This document shows, piece by piece, positions 33,469-42,535 of a stretch of DNA of 64,000 bases. The DNA is from Halobaculum sp. CBA1158 (GTDB taxonomy: Archaea > Halobacteriota > Halobacteria > Halobacteriales > Haloferacaceae), in NCBI RefSeq assembly GCF_021431925.1, contig NZ_CP090371.1, forward strand, positions 992,001 through 1,056,000. The letters run 5' to 3'. The notes under the pieces were generated by a model, which did no database searches, was not told the origin of the DNA, and saw nothing but the letters and a program-made list of their open reading frames with translations. The translations under genes and the position numbers were made by a program. The stretch's first letter is position 1, and each line of letters starts with the position of its first letter.

Positions 33469-34887
33469 TCAGTCCCGCGTCTCCCGTTCCTCGTCGGCCG
33501 ACCGGCGAAACAGCAGCGTGACCCGGTTTCCGCCGTCCGGTCCGTGCTCGAATCGGACCTCGCCGTTGGACAGTTCCGCGATCCAATGGACGAGCCAGAG
33601 CCCGAGGCCGGACCCGTGGCTGAGGCGGTCGATATCGCGCTCGCCGACCAGGACGGCGTACTCGTCTCTCGGGATCGGCGGCCCCTCGTCGGCGACGACG
33701 ATCCCGGTCAGATCGCCCTCCTCGACGGCCGACACCGATACGACCGGCTCGTCGGTCCCGGCGTGGGACACCGCGTTCGTCAACAGCTCCTCTACGGCGA
33801 CGACGAGGTCGGGAAGCGCGAGCACCACGTGTCCGGCCTCGATGTCGATCGACACGGTCGCGTTCGGGTGGTCCTCGCCGACCCGTCTGGCGGCGAGCCG
33901 AACCGTCTCCGCCAGGTCGACGCGGACGAGTTCCTCGTTTTCGGCGAGCGTCTCGACGATGACGCGTTCCTTGTCCGCGGTGTCGAGCAGCGACTCGGCG
34001 GTGTCGAGCAGCGACTCGAGGGTGGCGTCAGTCGGCACCTCGCCGCGCTGGTGCAGGAGTTCGACCTGCCCGATGATCACGTTGAGGTCGTTGCGGAGGT
34101 TGTGCCGGAGGAGTCGACCGATCACGCGGAGGTGTTGCTCGCGGCGTCGCCGATCGGTTACGTCGCGGACGAAGCCGGTGACGCGGACGGCTTCGCCGTC
34201 CTCGAACACGGGGCGGCCCTGCACCCAGACCCAGCGCCGATAGCCGATGTCGGGGCCGATCCGGTACTCGATGTCGACCGCCTCGCCGGCCGAGAGCTCC
34301 CGCATCGCCGCCCGAACCTGTCGGCGATCGTCCGGGTGGATTCCCTCGAGGAACGCGCGCGGATCCTCACGGAGTTCGTCGACCGACATCCCCCAGAGGT
34401 CCTCGTAGGCGTCGTTGACGAACAGCAACTCCGACCAGTCGGCGTCGAACATCCACAACACCTCGGTCGTGTTCGCGGCGATCTCCCGCAGCCGCGACTG
34501 GATCTCCTCGCGATCGGCCTCGGCCTGGCGGCGCTTGCTCACGTCCGTCGAGCTGACGACGTAGCCGTCGAGGCGCTCGTCGGCCGAGTTCGCGATGCGG
34601 CTCCGCAGCCAGACGTACTCCCCGTCAGCTGTGCGGTGACGGTACTCGACCTCCGCGGTCGCGCCGTCCTCGTCGGCGACGAGGCCCTCGAACGTCGACC
34701 GCACCCGATCGCGGTCGTCCGGGTGTACGTACTCGAAGCTGACAGTCCCGAGGAGCTCCTCCGGTTCGAAACCGATGACGCGCTCGGTGGCGGCGTTGGC
34801 GTATCGAAAGGTCCCGTCGTCGTCGATGACGACGATCTTGTCGTGGGCGTTGTCGAGTAACGCCAACAGCTCCTCGGAGCCGTACAT
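33469..34887 (-). CDS. Cytoplasmic sensor histidine kinase with two PAS domains
   Basis: Protein of 472 aa with no membrane helix. PAS 1 covers ~5-118 (HDKIVVIDDDGTFRYANAA), PAS 2 ~125-245 (VLWMFDADWSELLFVNDAYE, GIHPDDRRQV). The phospho-acceptor is His262 in LLRHNLRNDLNV, typical of haloarchaeal kinases. The ATPase has the N box EELLTNAVSHA, G1 VADEGPPIP and G2 GSGLGLWLV. Start ATG 34887 lies ~28 bases below a minus-strand TATA aactttacc (34912-34920). No receiver-domain gene is adjacent; it is divergent from the rpa operon. Confidence 0.93.
   Translation of the reverse strand: MYGSEELLALLDNAHDKIVVIDDDGTFRYANAATERVIGFEPEELLGTVSFEYVHPDDRDRVRSTFEGLVADEDGATAEVEYRHRTADGEYVWLRSRIANSADERLDGYVVSSTDVSKRRQAEADREEIQSRLREIAANTTEVLWMFDADWSELLFVNDAYEDLWGMSVDELREDPRAFLEGIHPDDRRQVRAAMRELSAGEAVDIEYRIGPDIGYRRWVWVQGRPVFEDGEAVRVTGFVRDVTDRRRREQHLRVIGRLLRHNLRNDLNVIIGQVELLHQRGEVPTDATLESLLDTAESLLDTADKERVIVETLAENEELVRVDLAETVRLAARRVGEDHPNATVSIDIEAGHVVLALPDLVVAVEELLTNAVSHAGTDEPVVSVSAVEEGDLTGIVVADEGPPIPRDEYAVLVGERDIDRLSHGSGLGLWLVHWIAELSNGEVRFEHGPDGGNRVTLLFRRSADEERETRD
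33977..34018 (-). repeat. 21-bp tandem duplication in the histidine kinase gene
   Basis: Two adjacent identical 21-base units. They encode the repeat seen as E-S-L-L-D-T-A twice, in the helix between the H box and the ATPase domain. In frame. Confidence 0.9.
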
Positions 34888-34911
34888 TCCGTGATGTCTA
34901 AGACGACCTGC

Positions 34912-34968
34912 GGTAAAGTTCATACCCTTACTTCCCGACCGCGCGGTCCACGGGGCCGTGAGTTTAAC
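34912..34968. promoter_or_regulatory. Divergent promoters: histidine kinase and rpa1
   Basis: On the minus strand aactttacc (34912-34920) is the TATA element of the kinase; on the plus strand agtttaac (34961-34968) is that of rpa1, whose ATG is at 35000. The 112-base gap between the two ATGs contains both. Confidence 0.6.
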
Positions 34969-34999
34969 ACGAGTCGGGGGGTACGATCGGACGGAACAC

Positions 35000-36268
35000 A
35001 TGGACATCGACGAACACGCCGAGGAGCTCGCCTCCGCCCTCGGCGAGGACACAGCGGAGGTCAAACGCGACTTGGAGAATCTCCTGGAGTACAGCGTCCC
35101 GATCGACGAGGCCAAGCAGTCCGTCCGCCGGAAGTACGGCGGCGGGGGCGGCGGCGACGACGCGACCCCCGAGTCCGTCGACATCGCTGAGATCACCACG
35201 GAGTCGGGCAACATCACCGTCACGGCGCGCGTGCTGACGGTCGGTCGGCGGTCGATCCGCTATCAGGGCGACGACACCGTCATCCGCGAGGGAGAACTCG
35301 CCGACGAGACCGGGCGGATCAGCTACACCGCCTGGCAGGACTTCGGCTTCGAGGCGGGCGACACCGTCACGATCGGCAACGCGGGCGTCCGCGAGTGGGA
35401 GGGCGAGCCCGAGCTCAACGTCGGGCAGTCCTCCTCGGTGGCGATGGAACAGGAGGCGCTCGACGTGCCGTACGAGGTGGGCGGCGGGCGCGACCTCGTC
35501 GACCTCGCGGCGGGCGACCGCGGCCGCACGGTCGAGGCGAAGGTGCTCGAGATCGAACAGCGCACCATCGACGGCCGCGACGGCGAGACGACGATCCACT
35601 CGGGCGTCCTCGGCGACGAGACCGCCCGGCTCCCGTTCACCGACTGGCAGGCCCGCGAGGCGGTCACAGAGGGCGCAGAGCTCCGCATGGAGGACGTGTA
35701 CGTCCGGGAGTTCCGCGGCGTTCCCTCGGTGAACCTCACCGAGTTCACCGAGGTGTCGCCCGCGAGCGTCGAGGTGAGCGACGAGGCCCCGCGCGTCGAC
35801 GTCGCCGAGGCGGTCGCCTCCGGCGGGATGTACGACGTCGAGGTGCGCGGCAACGTCCTCGAGGTCCGCGACGGCTCCGGCCTCATCGAGCGGTGTCCTG
35901 ACTGCGGGCGGCTCGTCCAGAACGGCCAATGCCGCAGCCACGGCCAGGTCGAGCCCGAGGACGACCTCCGGATCAAGGCGATCCTCGACGACGGCACGGC
36001 GACCGTCACCGCGATCCTCGACCGCGACCTCACCGAGGAGATCTACGGCGGCACTCTGGAGGACGCCCTCGAGGCCGCCCGCGACGCGATGAGCCGCGAG
36101 GTCGTCGCCGACGAGATCAGCGAGACGCTCGTGGGACGCGAGTACCGCGTGCGCGGACACCTCTCGGTCGACGAGTACGGCGCGAACCTCGACGCGACGG
36201 AGTTCGCCGCCAGCGACGAGGACCCGAGGGCGCGTGCCGCCGACCTCCTCGCGGAGGTGGGCGCGTGA
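35000..36268 (+). CDS. rpa1: Single-stranded DNA-binding protein, RPA large-subunit type
   Basis: Replication protein A homologue of 422 aa, coating ssDNA in replication and repair. Three OB folds: ~65-160 (ITTESGNITVTARVL), ~170-255 (RGRTVEAKVLEIEQRT) and ~275-390, the last with a zinc finger C-P-D-C ... C-x-x-H (~298-314, RCPDCGRLVQNGQCRSHG). This architecture matches Haloferax Rpa1, and the order rpa1-rpap1-phosphoesterase is that of the Haloferax rpa1 operon. The start at 35000 is preferred over 34958 because the latter lies at the TATA element. Confidence 0.93.
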   Translation: MDIDEHAEELASALGEDTAEVKRDLENLLEYSVPIDEAKQSVRRKYGGGGGGDDATPESVDIAEITTESGNITVTARVLTVGRRSIRYQGDDTVIREGELADETGRISYTAWQDFGFEAGDTVTIGNAGVREWEGEPELNVGQSSSVAMEQEALDVPYEVGGGRDLVDLAAGDRGRTVEAKVLEIEQRTIDGRDGETTIHSGVLGDETARLPFTDWQAREAVTEGAELRMEDVYVREFRGVPSVNLTEFTEVSPASVEVSDEAPRVDVAEAVASGGMYDVEVRGNVLEVRDGSGLIERCPDCGRLVQNGQCRSHGQVEPEDDLRIKAILDDGTATVTAILDRDLTEEIYGGTLEDALEAARDAMSREVVADEISETLVGREYRVRGHLSVDEYGANLDATEFAASDEDPRARAADLLAEVGA

Positions 36269-37989
36269 GCTCCAGCGACGCGAACGGCGACGACGGAAGC
36301 GACGACAGCGGGCCAGGAACTCGGGAGGTCGCCCACCGCGTGTTCGCCGCGGAGTTCGACGACGCCGACCTCGACCACTCCGAGAGCGACGAGGAGCGCG
36401 CGCCGAACTACGTCGTCACCCCGACCGGCCTGCGCGTCAACCGACTGTTCGCGGTCGGCGTGCTCACGGAGGTCGAGTCCGTGAACGAGCAGACGCTGCG
36501 CGGTCGCGTCGTCGACCCGACGGGCGCGTTCGTCACCTACGCCGGCCAGTACCAGCCCGACGAGGCGGCGTTTCTCGACCGGACGACCCCGCCGGAGTTC
36601 GTCGCACTCACGGGGAAGGCGCGGACGTTCGAGCCCGACGACGCCGACGTGGTGTACACCTCGGTCCGGCCCGAGAGCCTCGCGACCGTCGACGCCGACA
36701 CGCGCGACCGCTGGGTCGTCTCCGCCGCCGAGGCGACGCTCCGCCGGATCGCGGTGTTCGCAGCCGCGCTCGAGGCGGACGAGCGCGGCGACGACCTCCG
36801 CGTCCGCCTCGAGAACGCCGGCGTGCCGACGGCGCTCGCCGCCGGAATCCCCCTCGCGATCGACCACTACGGTACCGGCGCGCGCTATCTGGAGGCGGTC
36901 CGGACGCTCGCCGTCGACGCGCTCGAAGTCGTCGCCGACGAGCGCGAGGAGGTGGGTGACCTGACGGCCGACCCCGCCGACACCGGCGCGGTCGAGCTCG
37001 GTCCGCTCCCCGAGGTCCCGTACGACCTCGAGGCCGCGAGCAGTCCTGATATCGCAGCCGGCGACGCCTCCGACGTTACCGACGCCGATGTCGACACCGA
37101 CGCGGACGCCGACGCCGACGCGGCCGACACCGACGCGGCCGACACCGACGCGGCCGCGGAACCGGCCGAAGCGGCCGGGCTGGACACGGACGCCGACGCC
37201 GAGGCGGATTCGGGTGTGGATGCGACACCCGAATCTCCGGAATCGGCGGACGCGACCGAGACCGAGTCCGCGAGCGAGGATCCGACCGAGGAACTCGACG
37301 ACTTCGACGCGGGAGACGGCGGTGTCGCTGGCGACGCCGACGACGACGGTGTCGGGGGCGGCCCGGACGACGCCCTCGGAGACTTCGAGGCGGGAGACGA
37401 CGACCCCCTCGAGGACTTCGACGCCGGCGACACCGACCCGGAGGACATCGAGAACGCGATCACCGAGGAGGAGCGCCGCGAGGTCGAGGAGGAACACGGC
37501 GTTGAGTTCTCTACTGGGAGCGAGGTTCCCGGTCCCGGCGAGGTGGACATCGAGACGCCGGATCCGGACGCGACCGACGCCGGCGATGACCGCGATCCGG
37601 GCGACCCCGATGCCGAACCCGAGACGGGAGGCGCTGGAACCGAGCCGACGACCGGGGCGGACTTCGAACCCGACGCCGCCGGCGAGGTAGATGACTCGGC
37701 GGTCGACGAGTCGATCGACGAGCAGACCGGCGACGCCGTCGACGACGACGCTGATGACGCCGTCGACGCCGCTGACGGCACCGACGACGCTGACGTGGAT
37801 CTGGAGACGGCGGTCGTCGACGCGATGGCGACCCTCGACGACGGCGACGGGGCCGACCGCGAGGCGGTCGTGGCGGCGGTCGTCGACGACCACGGCGTCG
37901 ACCCGAGCGACGCTGAGGACGCGATACAGGAGGCGCTGATGAGCGGAAAGTGCTACGAGCCGGCCGACGGGACCCTCAAGCCGATCTGA
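36265..37989 (+). CDS. rpap1: RPA-associated protein (COG3390) with long acidic linker
   Basis: Partner of Rpa1, 574 aa, starting at GTG inside the rpa1 stop (GTGA overlap). The N-terminal ~250 residues hold the conserved OB-fold region (APNYVVTPTGLRVNRLFAVGVLTE, RGRVVDPTGAFVTYAGQYQ). Residues ~265-510 are a very acidic Asp/Ala/Glu linker with D-A-D and A-A-D-T-D repeats. A C-terminal ~65-residue winged-helix-like domain closes the protein (AVVDAMATLDDG ... SGKCYEPADGTLKPI). The linker is long for the family. Confidence 0.9.
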   Translation: MSSSDANGDDGSDDSGPGTREVAHRVFAAEFDDADLDHSESDEERAPNYVVTPTGLRVNRLFAVGVLTEVESVNEQTLRGRVVDPTGAFVTYAGQYQPDEAAFLDRTTPPEFVALTGKARTFEPDDADVVYTSVRPESLATVDADTRDRWVVSAAEATLRRIAVFAAALEADERGDDLRVRLENAGVPTALAAGIPLAIDHYGTGARYLEAVRTLAVDALEVVADEREEVGDLTADPADTGAVELGPLPEVPYDLEAASSPDIAAGDASDVTDADVDTDADADADAADTDAADTDAAAEPAEAAGLDTDADAEADSGVDATPESPESADATETESASEDPTEELDDFDAGDGGVAGDADDDGVGGGPDDALGDFEAGDDDPLEDFDAGDTDPEDIENAITEEERREVEEEHGVEFSTGSEVPGPGEVDIETPDPDATDAGDDRDPGDPDAEPETGGAGTEPTTGADFEPDAAGEVDDSAVDESIDEQTGDAVDDDADDAVDAADGTDDADVDLETAVVDAMATLDDGDGADREAVVAAVVDDHGVDPSDAEDAIQEALMSGKCYEPADGTLKPI

Positions 37990-38769
37990 ATGGACGATCC
38001 CCCCGCGAACGCACCCGGATCGCTGGTCGAACCGGTTCCGGACGCGCCGGCGGCCGTCGCCGACCTGGGCGATGAGACGGGACTGCTCGTCGCCGACTAC
38101 CACGCCGGCATCGAGGTCGGCCTCCGGTACGAGCGCGGGATCGAACTCGACAGCGCGGCCGACGAGCGTCGCGAGCGCGTGTGCGACCTGCTGGCGCGGA
38201 CGGACGCCGACAGGCTGGTGGTGCTCGGCGACCTCGGCCACCGGATCGGCGGCGCGGGCGACGCCGAGGTCGCCGAGGTCGACGCGCTGGCGTCGGCCGT
38301 CGGCGTCCCGGTGACGCTCGCGCTCGGCAACCACGACGCCGGACTCGCTGACGCGCTCGGCGATAGACTGACCGTGACGCCGCCGGGCGGTGCCCGCTTG
38401 GGCGACGTGGGGATCGTCCACGGACACACCTGGCCCGATCCGGGGGTGCTCGCCGCCCGCGTGGTCTGCATGGGCCACGAACACCCGACCGTCCGCCTGG
38501 CGGACGCCGTGGGCGGCGGTCGCACGGAGCGGGCGTGGCTCCGGGGACCCCTCGATCGCGACGCGTTCGCCGACGCGGTCGGACTCGAGGGCGTCGACTG
38601 GCGAGACCCGGAACTGGTCGTGTTCCCGGCGTTCAACGACCGCTCCGGCGGGAGCAGGATCAACGTCGAGGGACGGCGGTTCCTCGCGCCCTTCCTCCCG
38701 GAGGGTCTGGCGTCGGGGGAGGCGTACCTGTTCGACGGCACCCGCCTCGGCGACTACCGTCGGGTGTGA
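37990..38769 (+). CDS. rpe: Calcineurin-like metallophosphoesterase of the rpa1 operon
   Basis: Protein of 259 aa that begins directly after the rpap1 stop with no gap. All metal motifs are present: LLVADYHAG (D-x-H), VVLGDLGHR (G-D), ALGNHDAG (G-N-H-D), VHGHTWP and MGHEHPTV. Corresponds to rpe of the Haloferax rpa1 operon, a predicted nuclease or phosphatase tied to ssDNA metabolism. Confidence 0.92.
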   Translation: MDDPPANAPGSLVEPVPDAPAAVADLGDETGLLVADYHAGIEVGLRYERGIELDSAADERRERVCDLLARTDADRLVVLGDLGHRIGGAGDAEVAEVDALASAVGVPVTLALGNHDAGLADALGDRLTVTPPGGARLGDVGIVHGHTWPDPGVLAARVVCMGHEHPTVRLADAVGGGRTERAWLRGPLDRDAFADAVGLEGVDWRDPELVVFPAFNDRSGGSRINVEGRRFLAPFLPEGLASGEAYLFDGTRLGDYRRV

Positions 38770-38835
38770 TCCGCACCGATCGACATCGGTTCGGAATCCG
38801 GTCCGGTTCGTGCGCTTCTCCCGAACCGTGCCGCG

Positions 38836-38854
38836 CGTGTGACCGGATCACACG
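38836..38854. promoter_or_regulatory. Inverted repeat upstream of the coiled-coil gene
   Basis: CGTGTGA-CCGGA-TCACACG is a perfect 7-bp inverted repeat, ~60 bases above the strong TATA at 38910-38921. Size and place fit an operator, or alternatively the rpe transcript end. Confidence 0.45.
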
Positions 38855-38909
38855 TTCTCAGGGGTATGAGAGCCCGTACCACGTGTTTTCGCCCGAAAAC
38901 AGCGAAGGA

Positions 38910-38921
38910 GTTATATATATC
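38910..38921 (+). promoter_or_regulatory. Unusually AT-rich TATA box of the coiled-coil gene
   Basis: gttatatatatc is the longest uninterrupted AT tract in the window. It is ~145 bases above the ATG at 39061, predicting a 5' leader of ~120 bases, unlike the leaderless genes around it. Confidence 0.65.
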
Positions 38922-39060
38922 TACCCTGTATGAACAGGTACCAGACGCCTTCGGGCGTGGTGGCATCGATCGCCGAATGACACGGTGTTCTCACCTACAC
39001 GGACGCACGCACTCGCATAGCGTCCGCTCCCGAAGCAGGATGGTGTCGAGGTAACGAATC

Positions 39061-39984
39061 ATGGTAACGAAAGAGGAAGTTCTCGAAGAATACGGTCTCG
39101 ATCAGCTAGATGAATCCCGAAACGTCTCCCTCTCCGAGGAGGAGTTGGAGAACGATTCCAAGGGGCAGCTGATCAAGAAGGCCGGCCAGCTCCGCGACCG
39201 ACGTAACGAACTCAATCAGATGGCGTCCGAGCGCGCGTCCAAGCGCGACGACCTGAACGCGAAGACTCGCGAGCAGGTCGACGAGGCCCAAGAGCACCGC
39301 GAGAAGCGGGACGAGCTCAACGAGCAGGTCCAGGAGCACAAGGAGTCGCGCAACGAGCTGAACGCCGAGGCCAACGAGCTGTTCGACGAGGTCGAGCAGA
39401 TGAAACAGGACCTCGAGCTCGGCTCGGGTAAATCGATCGAGGAACTCAAAGAGGAGATCGAGGACCTCGAGTTCAAACAGCAGACCGAGGTGCTCGGCAC
39501 CGACGAGGAGCGCGAACTCATCGAGAAGATCGAGAACAAGCGCGAGAAGCTCGCCGAGAAGAAGGGCAAGGTCGACCAGAGCGGCGAACTCGAGGAGCTC
39601 ATCGAGGAGGCTGAGGAGGTCCGCTCGGAGGCGTCCAATCACCACCAGAAGGTGACCGAGCTGGCCGACGAGGCCCAGGAGCACCACAACCAGATGATCG
39701 AGGCCTACCGCGAGGCCGACGAGATCCGCGACGAGGCCGACGCCATGCACGAGCTGTTCGTGGAGGCGCAGGAGGCCGCCGACCAACACCACGAGGACTT
39801 CGTCCGCGTCCAGAAGCGCCTGCGCGAACTGGACAAGGAGGAGGAGGAAGAGAAGAAGGAAGAGCGCGAGGCCAAGATGGAAGAGGAGCGCGAGGAGGCC
39901 GAGGAGATCTACCAGAAGTTCAAGGAAGGCGAGACCCTCGACACCGAGGACCTGATGAAGCTCCAGAAGACGGGGCTTCTGTAA
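39061..39984 (+). CDS. Long coiled-coil protein (DUF7121-like)
   Basis: Protein of 307 aa, ~80% predicted heptad coiled coil, very rich in Glu, Lys, Arg, Asn and Gln. It has unusually many lysines for a haloarchaeon (e.g. EEEEEKKEEREAKMEEEREE). The motif LGSGKSIEELKEEIEDLEFKQ (~120-140) followed by LGTDEERELIEKI matches a conserved haloarchaeal coiled-coil family that older annotations misname phosphoserine phosphatase; no phosphatase motif exists here. gaggtaa at 39049-39055 is a Shine-Dalgarno. Probably structural or scaffolding. Confidence 0.82.
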   Translation: MVTKEEVLEEYGLDQLDESRNVSLSEEELENDSKGQLIKKAGQLRDRRNELNQMASERASKRDDLNAKTREQVDEAQEHREKRDELNEQVQEHKESRNELNAEANELFDEVEQMKQDLELGSGKSIEELKEEIEDLEFKQQTEVLGTDEERELIEKIENKREKLAEKKGKVDQSGELEELIEEAEEVRSEASNHHQKVTELADEAQEHHNQMIEAYREADEIRDEADAMHELFVEAQEAADQHHEDFVRVQKRLRELDKEEEEEKKEEREAKMEEEREEAEEIYQKFKEGETLDTEDLMKLQKTGLL

Positions 39985-40142
39985 GTCCGCAACTCGCCGT
40001 TCGACCGACGCACGGGTTCCGTCATCGTTTTCTCTCAGCGCGTCGCCGCCGATCGGAAGCCGCGCCGCTCCCGGTCGCGAGTCGCACCGCTGTCGTTCGG
40101 GAGTTGCGTCGCCGGAGGCGAGCGTGCGCTCGGATGACACCC

Positions 40143-40151
40143 GATCTTATC
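40143..40151 (+). promoter_or_regulatory. TATA-like element of sppA
   Basis: gatcttatc lies ~28 bases above the ATG at 40175, supporting this start over 40124. Confidence 0.55.
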
Positions 40152-40174
40152 CCGGATCCGACCCAAGCGCCGCC

Positions 40175-41194
40175 ATGTCGGATTCAGACTCCACCGCTCG
40201 CTCCGCCGCGGTCGCGGCCGCCCTCCTCGTCGCCGCGGCGGTCGCGGCCGTCGTCGGCTACCTGTTGTTCGTCGCGTTCCCGGCAGACCTCGCGGACCTG
40301 TTCGGCGTCCTGTTGACGCTCGTCGTCGTCGCCGTCGGGGTCAGGCTCGCCTCCGGGGCGCTCTCGCCGCGTTTCGCCGACTATTCCGTCGCCGAGGTGG
40401 CCGTCGAGGGACCGATCACCCGCGACGGCGGGACCGGGACGCTCCCGTCGTCGCCGACGACCCCCGGCGCGGACGACGTGGTCGACCAGATCGAGCGCGC
40501 CGACGAGGACCCGAACGCCGAGGCGCTGCTGGTGAAGCTGAACACGCCCGGCGGCGAGATCGTCCCCAGCGAGGACATCCGACTCGCGGCCGAGCGCTTC
40601 GACGGCCCGACCGTCGGCTACGCGACCGACACCTGCGCCAGCGGCGGCTACGCGATCGCCGCCGGCTGCGACGAGCTGTGGGCCCGTGAGGGGAGCGTCG
40701 TCGGCTCGATCGGCGTCATCGGCTCCCGGCCGAACGTCAGCGAGTTGGCCGACCGCCTCGGCGTCAGCTACGAGCAGTTCACCGCCGGCGAGTACAAGGA
40801 CGCCGGCCTCCCGCTGAAGGAGATCGACCCCGACGAGCGGGCGTACCTCCAGGGCATCGTCGACGACTACTACGACCAGTTCGTCGAGCAGGTCGCCGCC
40901 GGCCGCGACATGGAGGAAGAGGCCGTCCGCGATACCGAAGCCCGGGTGTTCCTCGGAACGGAGGCGCACGAACGCGGCCTCGTCGACGGGCTCGGGGACC
41001 GCGAGGCAGTCCTGGATCGCATCGAGGAACTGACCGGTCGTGAGGCCGTCGTCGAGGAGTTCACGCCCAACCGGGGCGTGATGGCCCGGGTCCGCGGCGG
41101 TGCCGCCGCCGTCGCGTACGCCCTCGGCGCGGGCGCGGCCAGCCGGGTCGCCGGCGACGGGGCCGGTCCCGACGACGTTCGCTTCCGCCGGTAA
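40175..41194 (+). CDS. sppA: Signal peptide peptidase SppA-like serine protease
   Basis: Membrane protease of 339 aa in the S49/ClpP fold that degrades cleaved signal peptides. Two N-terminal helices (AAVAAALLVAAAVAAVVGYLL and LFGVLLTLVVVAVGV). The catalytic Ser156 is in DTCASGGYAIA and the general-base Lys208 in AGEYKDAGLP. The S-I-G-V-I-G strand and GTEAHERGLVDGLGDREAV end are typical. Length corresponds to the short archaeal form. Confidence 0.92.
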   Translation: MSDSDSTARSAAVAAALLVAAAVAAVVGYLLFVAFPADLADLFGVLLTLVVVAVGVRLASGALSPRFADYSVAEVAVEGPITRDGGTGTLPSSPTTPGADDVVDQIERADEDPNAEALLVKLNTPGGEIVPSEDIRLAAERFDGPTVGYATDTCASGGYAIAAGCDELWAREGSVVGSIGVIGSRPNVSELADRLGVSYEQFTAGEYKDAGLPLKEIDPDERAYLQGIVDDYYDQFVEQVAAGRDMEEEAVRDTEARVFLGTEAHERGLVDGLGDREAVLDRIEELTGREAVVEEFTPNRGVMARVRGGAAAVAYALGAGAASRVAGDGAGPDDVRFRR

Positions 41195-41269
41195 AGCGGG
41201 TCCCGCGCTCTGGCTACCCGGTCGCTCCCGCTCTCGCGCACGCGTCGACCGGCTCCGGCCCATGGTGGC

Positions 41270-41279
41270 CTTTTTCATC
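41270..41279 (+). promoter_or_regulatory. TATA-like element of the first DUF373 gene
   Basis: ctttttcatc lies ~28 bases above a GTG at 41301, making that codon the likely leaderless start. An ATG at 41262 would lie upstream of the transcription start. Confidence 0.6.
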
Positions 41280-41300
41280 CGGGGGGGCCTGCGATCGCAC

Positions 41301-42449
41301 GTGACGACGCTGGTCCTGTGCGTGGACCGTTCGAACGACGTGGGTCGGAAGGCGGGCGTCGAGACCCCGATCGTCGGCTGGGAGGCGGTGCGCTCGCTCG
41401 TGACCGACCTAGGACTCGCAGACCCCGAGGACGCTGGCGTCAACTCCCTGCTCGAGTCGCTTCGCGTCGCGCGCGACCTCTCCGACGAGGGCGAGGAATC
41501 GGTCGTGGCGGTCGTCTCCGGAGCCGGCGAGTCGGCGGTACGGGCCGATCGGGCGCTCGCCCGCCAACTCGACGAGGTCGTCGCCGCCCGGGAGTTCGAC
41601 TCGGCGATCGTCGTCATCGACTCGGCGGCCGACGAGCGCGCGGTGCCGATGGTCGAGTCGCGGCTCCCCGTCGACGCCGTCGACCGCGTGGTCGTCCGAC
41701 AGGCCCGGGACCTGGAGTCGACGTACTACCTCCTGAAGCAGTTCATGGCCGACGAGGAGCTCCGCGAGACCGTGCTGGTCCCGATCGGGATCGGCCTGTT
41801 GATCCTCCCGGCGCTTTTGGTGTACGCCTCGCCGGCGGTCGCGCTCGCGGGCGTCGCGACCCTGCTCGGGGCGACGCTGCTGTACTACGGACTGGGCATC
41901 GACGACCTGGTCGACGCCGCGCCCGACCGCGCCCGCGAGGCGCTGTACTCCGGCCAGGTGTCGGTCGTGACGTACGTCGCCGGGCTCGGGCTGTCGGTCG
42001 TCGGGGCGTTCCTCGGCGTCATCTCCGCGACGCCGGTCACCGACGGCGAGTTCGTCGCCGCGATGCGGTTCACCTACGCGGCGGTCCCGTGGCTGGCGCT
42101 GGCGGCGCTGACGGCGTCGTTCGGTCGCCTGCTCGACGAGCTGATCAGAGACGAGGGCGTGCGCTCGCCGTATCTGAACCTCCCGTTCGGCGTCGTCGCC
42201 GTCGGCCTGTTGCTCCGCGGGTTCGCCGGGTACTTCCTCGAGCGCGAGGACGGGTGGAGCCAGCTCCGGCTGCTCGGCTACGAACTCGCCCCGACCGAGC
42301 GCCTCGCGGTGTTCATCGTCGGAAGCATCGCGCTCGCGCTCGTCGGCGTCCGCGTCGCCTCCAGCGTCACCGACGAGACGCTCGACGACGTCATCGAGGA
42401 CGCGGGCTCGCCGAACGAGGCGAACCGCGGCGGCGACGGCGGCCGGTAG
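41301..42449 (+). CDS. DUF373 membrane protein, paralogue 1
   Basis: Protein of 382 aa. The N-terminal ~150 residues are soluble and carry the family blocks LVLCVDRSNDVGRKAGVETP, DPEDAGVNSLLESL and VVVRQARDLESTYYLLKQF; the rest has about six membrane helices. Function unknown. A paralogue of similar length lies at 49546-50685 on the other strand. GTG 41301 is the likely start from promoter spacing. Confidence 0.88.
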   Translation: MTTLVLCVDRSNDVGRKAGVETPIVGWEAVRSLVTDLGLADPEDAGVNSLLESLRVARDLSDEGEESVVAVVSGAGESAVRADRALARQLDEVVAAREFDSAIVVIDSAADERAVPMVESRLPVDAVDRVVVRQARDLESTYYLLKQFMADEELRETVLVPIGIGLLILPALLVYASPAVALAGVATLLGATLLYYGLGIDDLVDAAPDRAREALYSGQVSVVTYVAGLGLSVVGAFLGVISATPVTDGEFVAAMRFTYAAVPWLALAALTASFGRLLDELIRDEGVRSPYLNLPFGVVAVGLLLRGFAGYFLEREDGWSQLRLLGYELAPTERLAVFIVGSIALALVGVRVASSVTDETLDDVIEDAGSPNEANRGGDGGR

Positions 42450-42535
42450 CGAGCGGCCACCCGAAGCGCAGCGCCCGCGCAGCCCCCGTGCACCGGACGA
42501 CTCCCTCGATCAGATCCCGGCCCTCTCGGGTTCCA

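Noticed and set aside
36043-38484. 813-codon minus-strand frame opposite rpap1 and rpe
   Set aside because: Mirror frame of the acidic linker of RPAP1 and of the phosphoesterase; repeat-like V-G-V-G-R translation without a domain.
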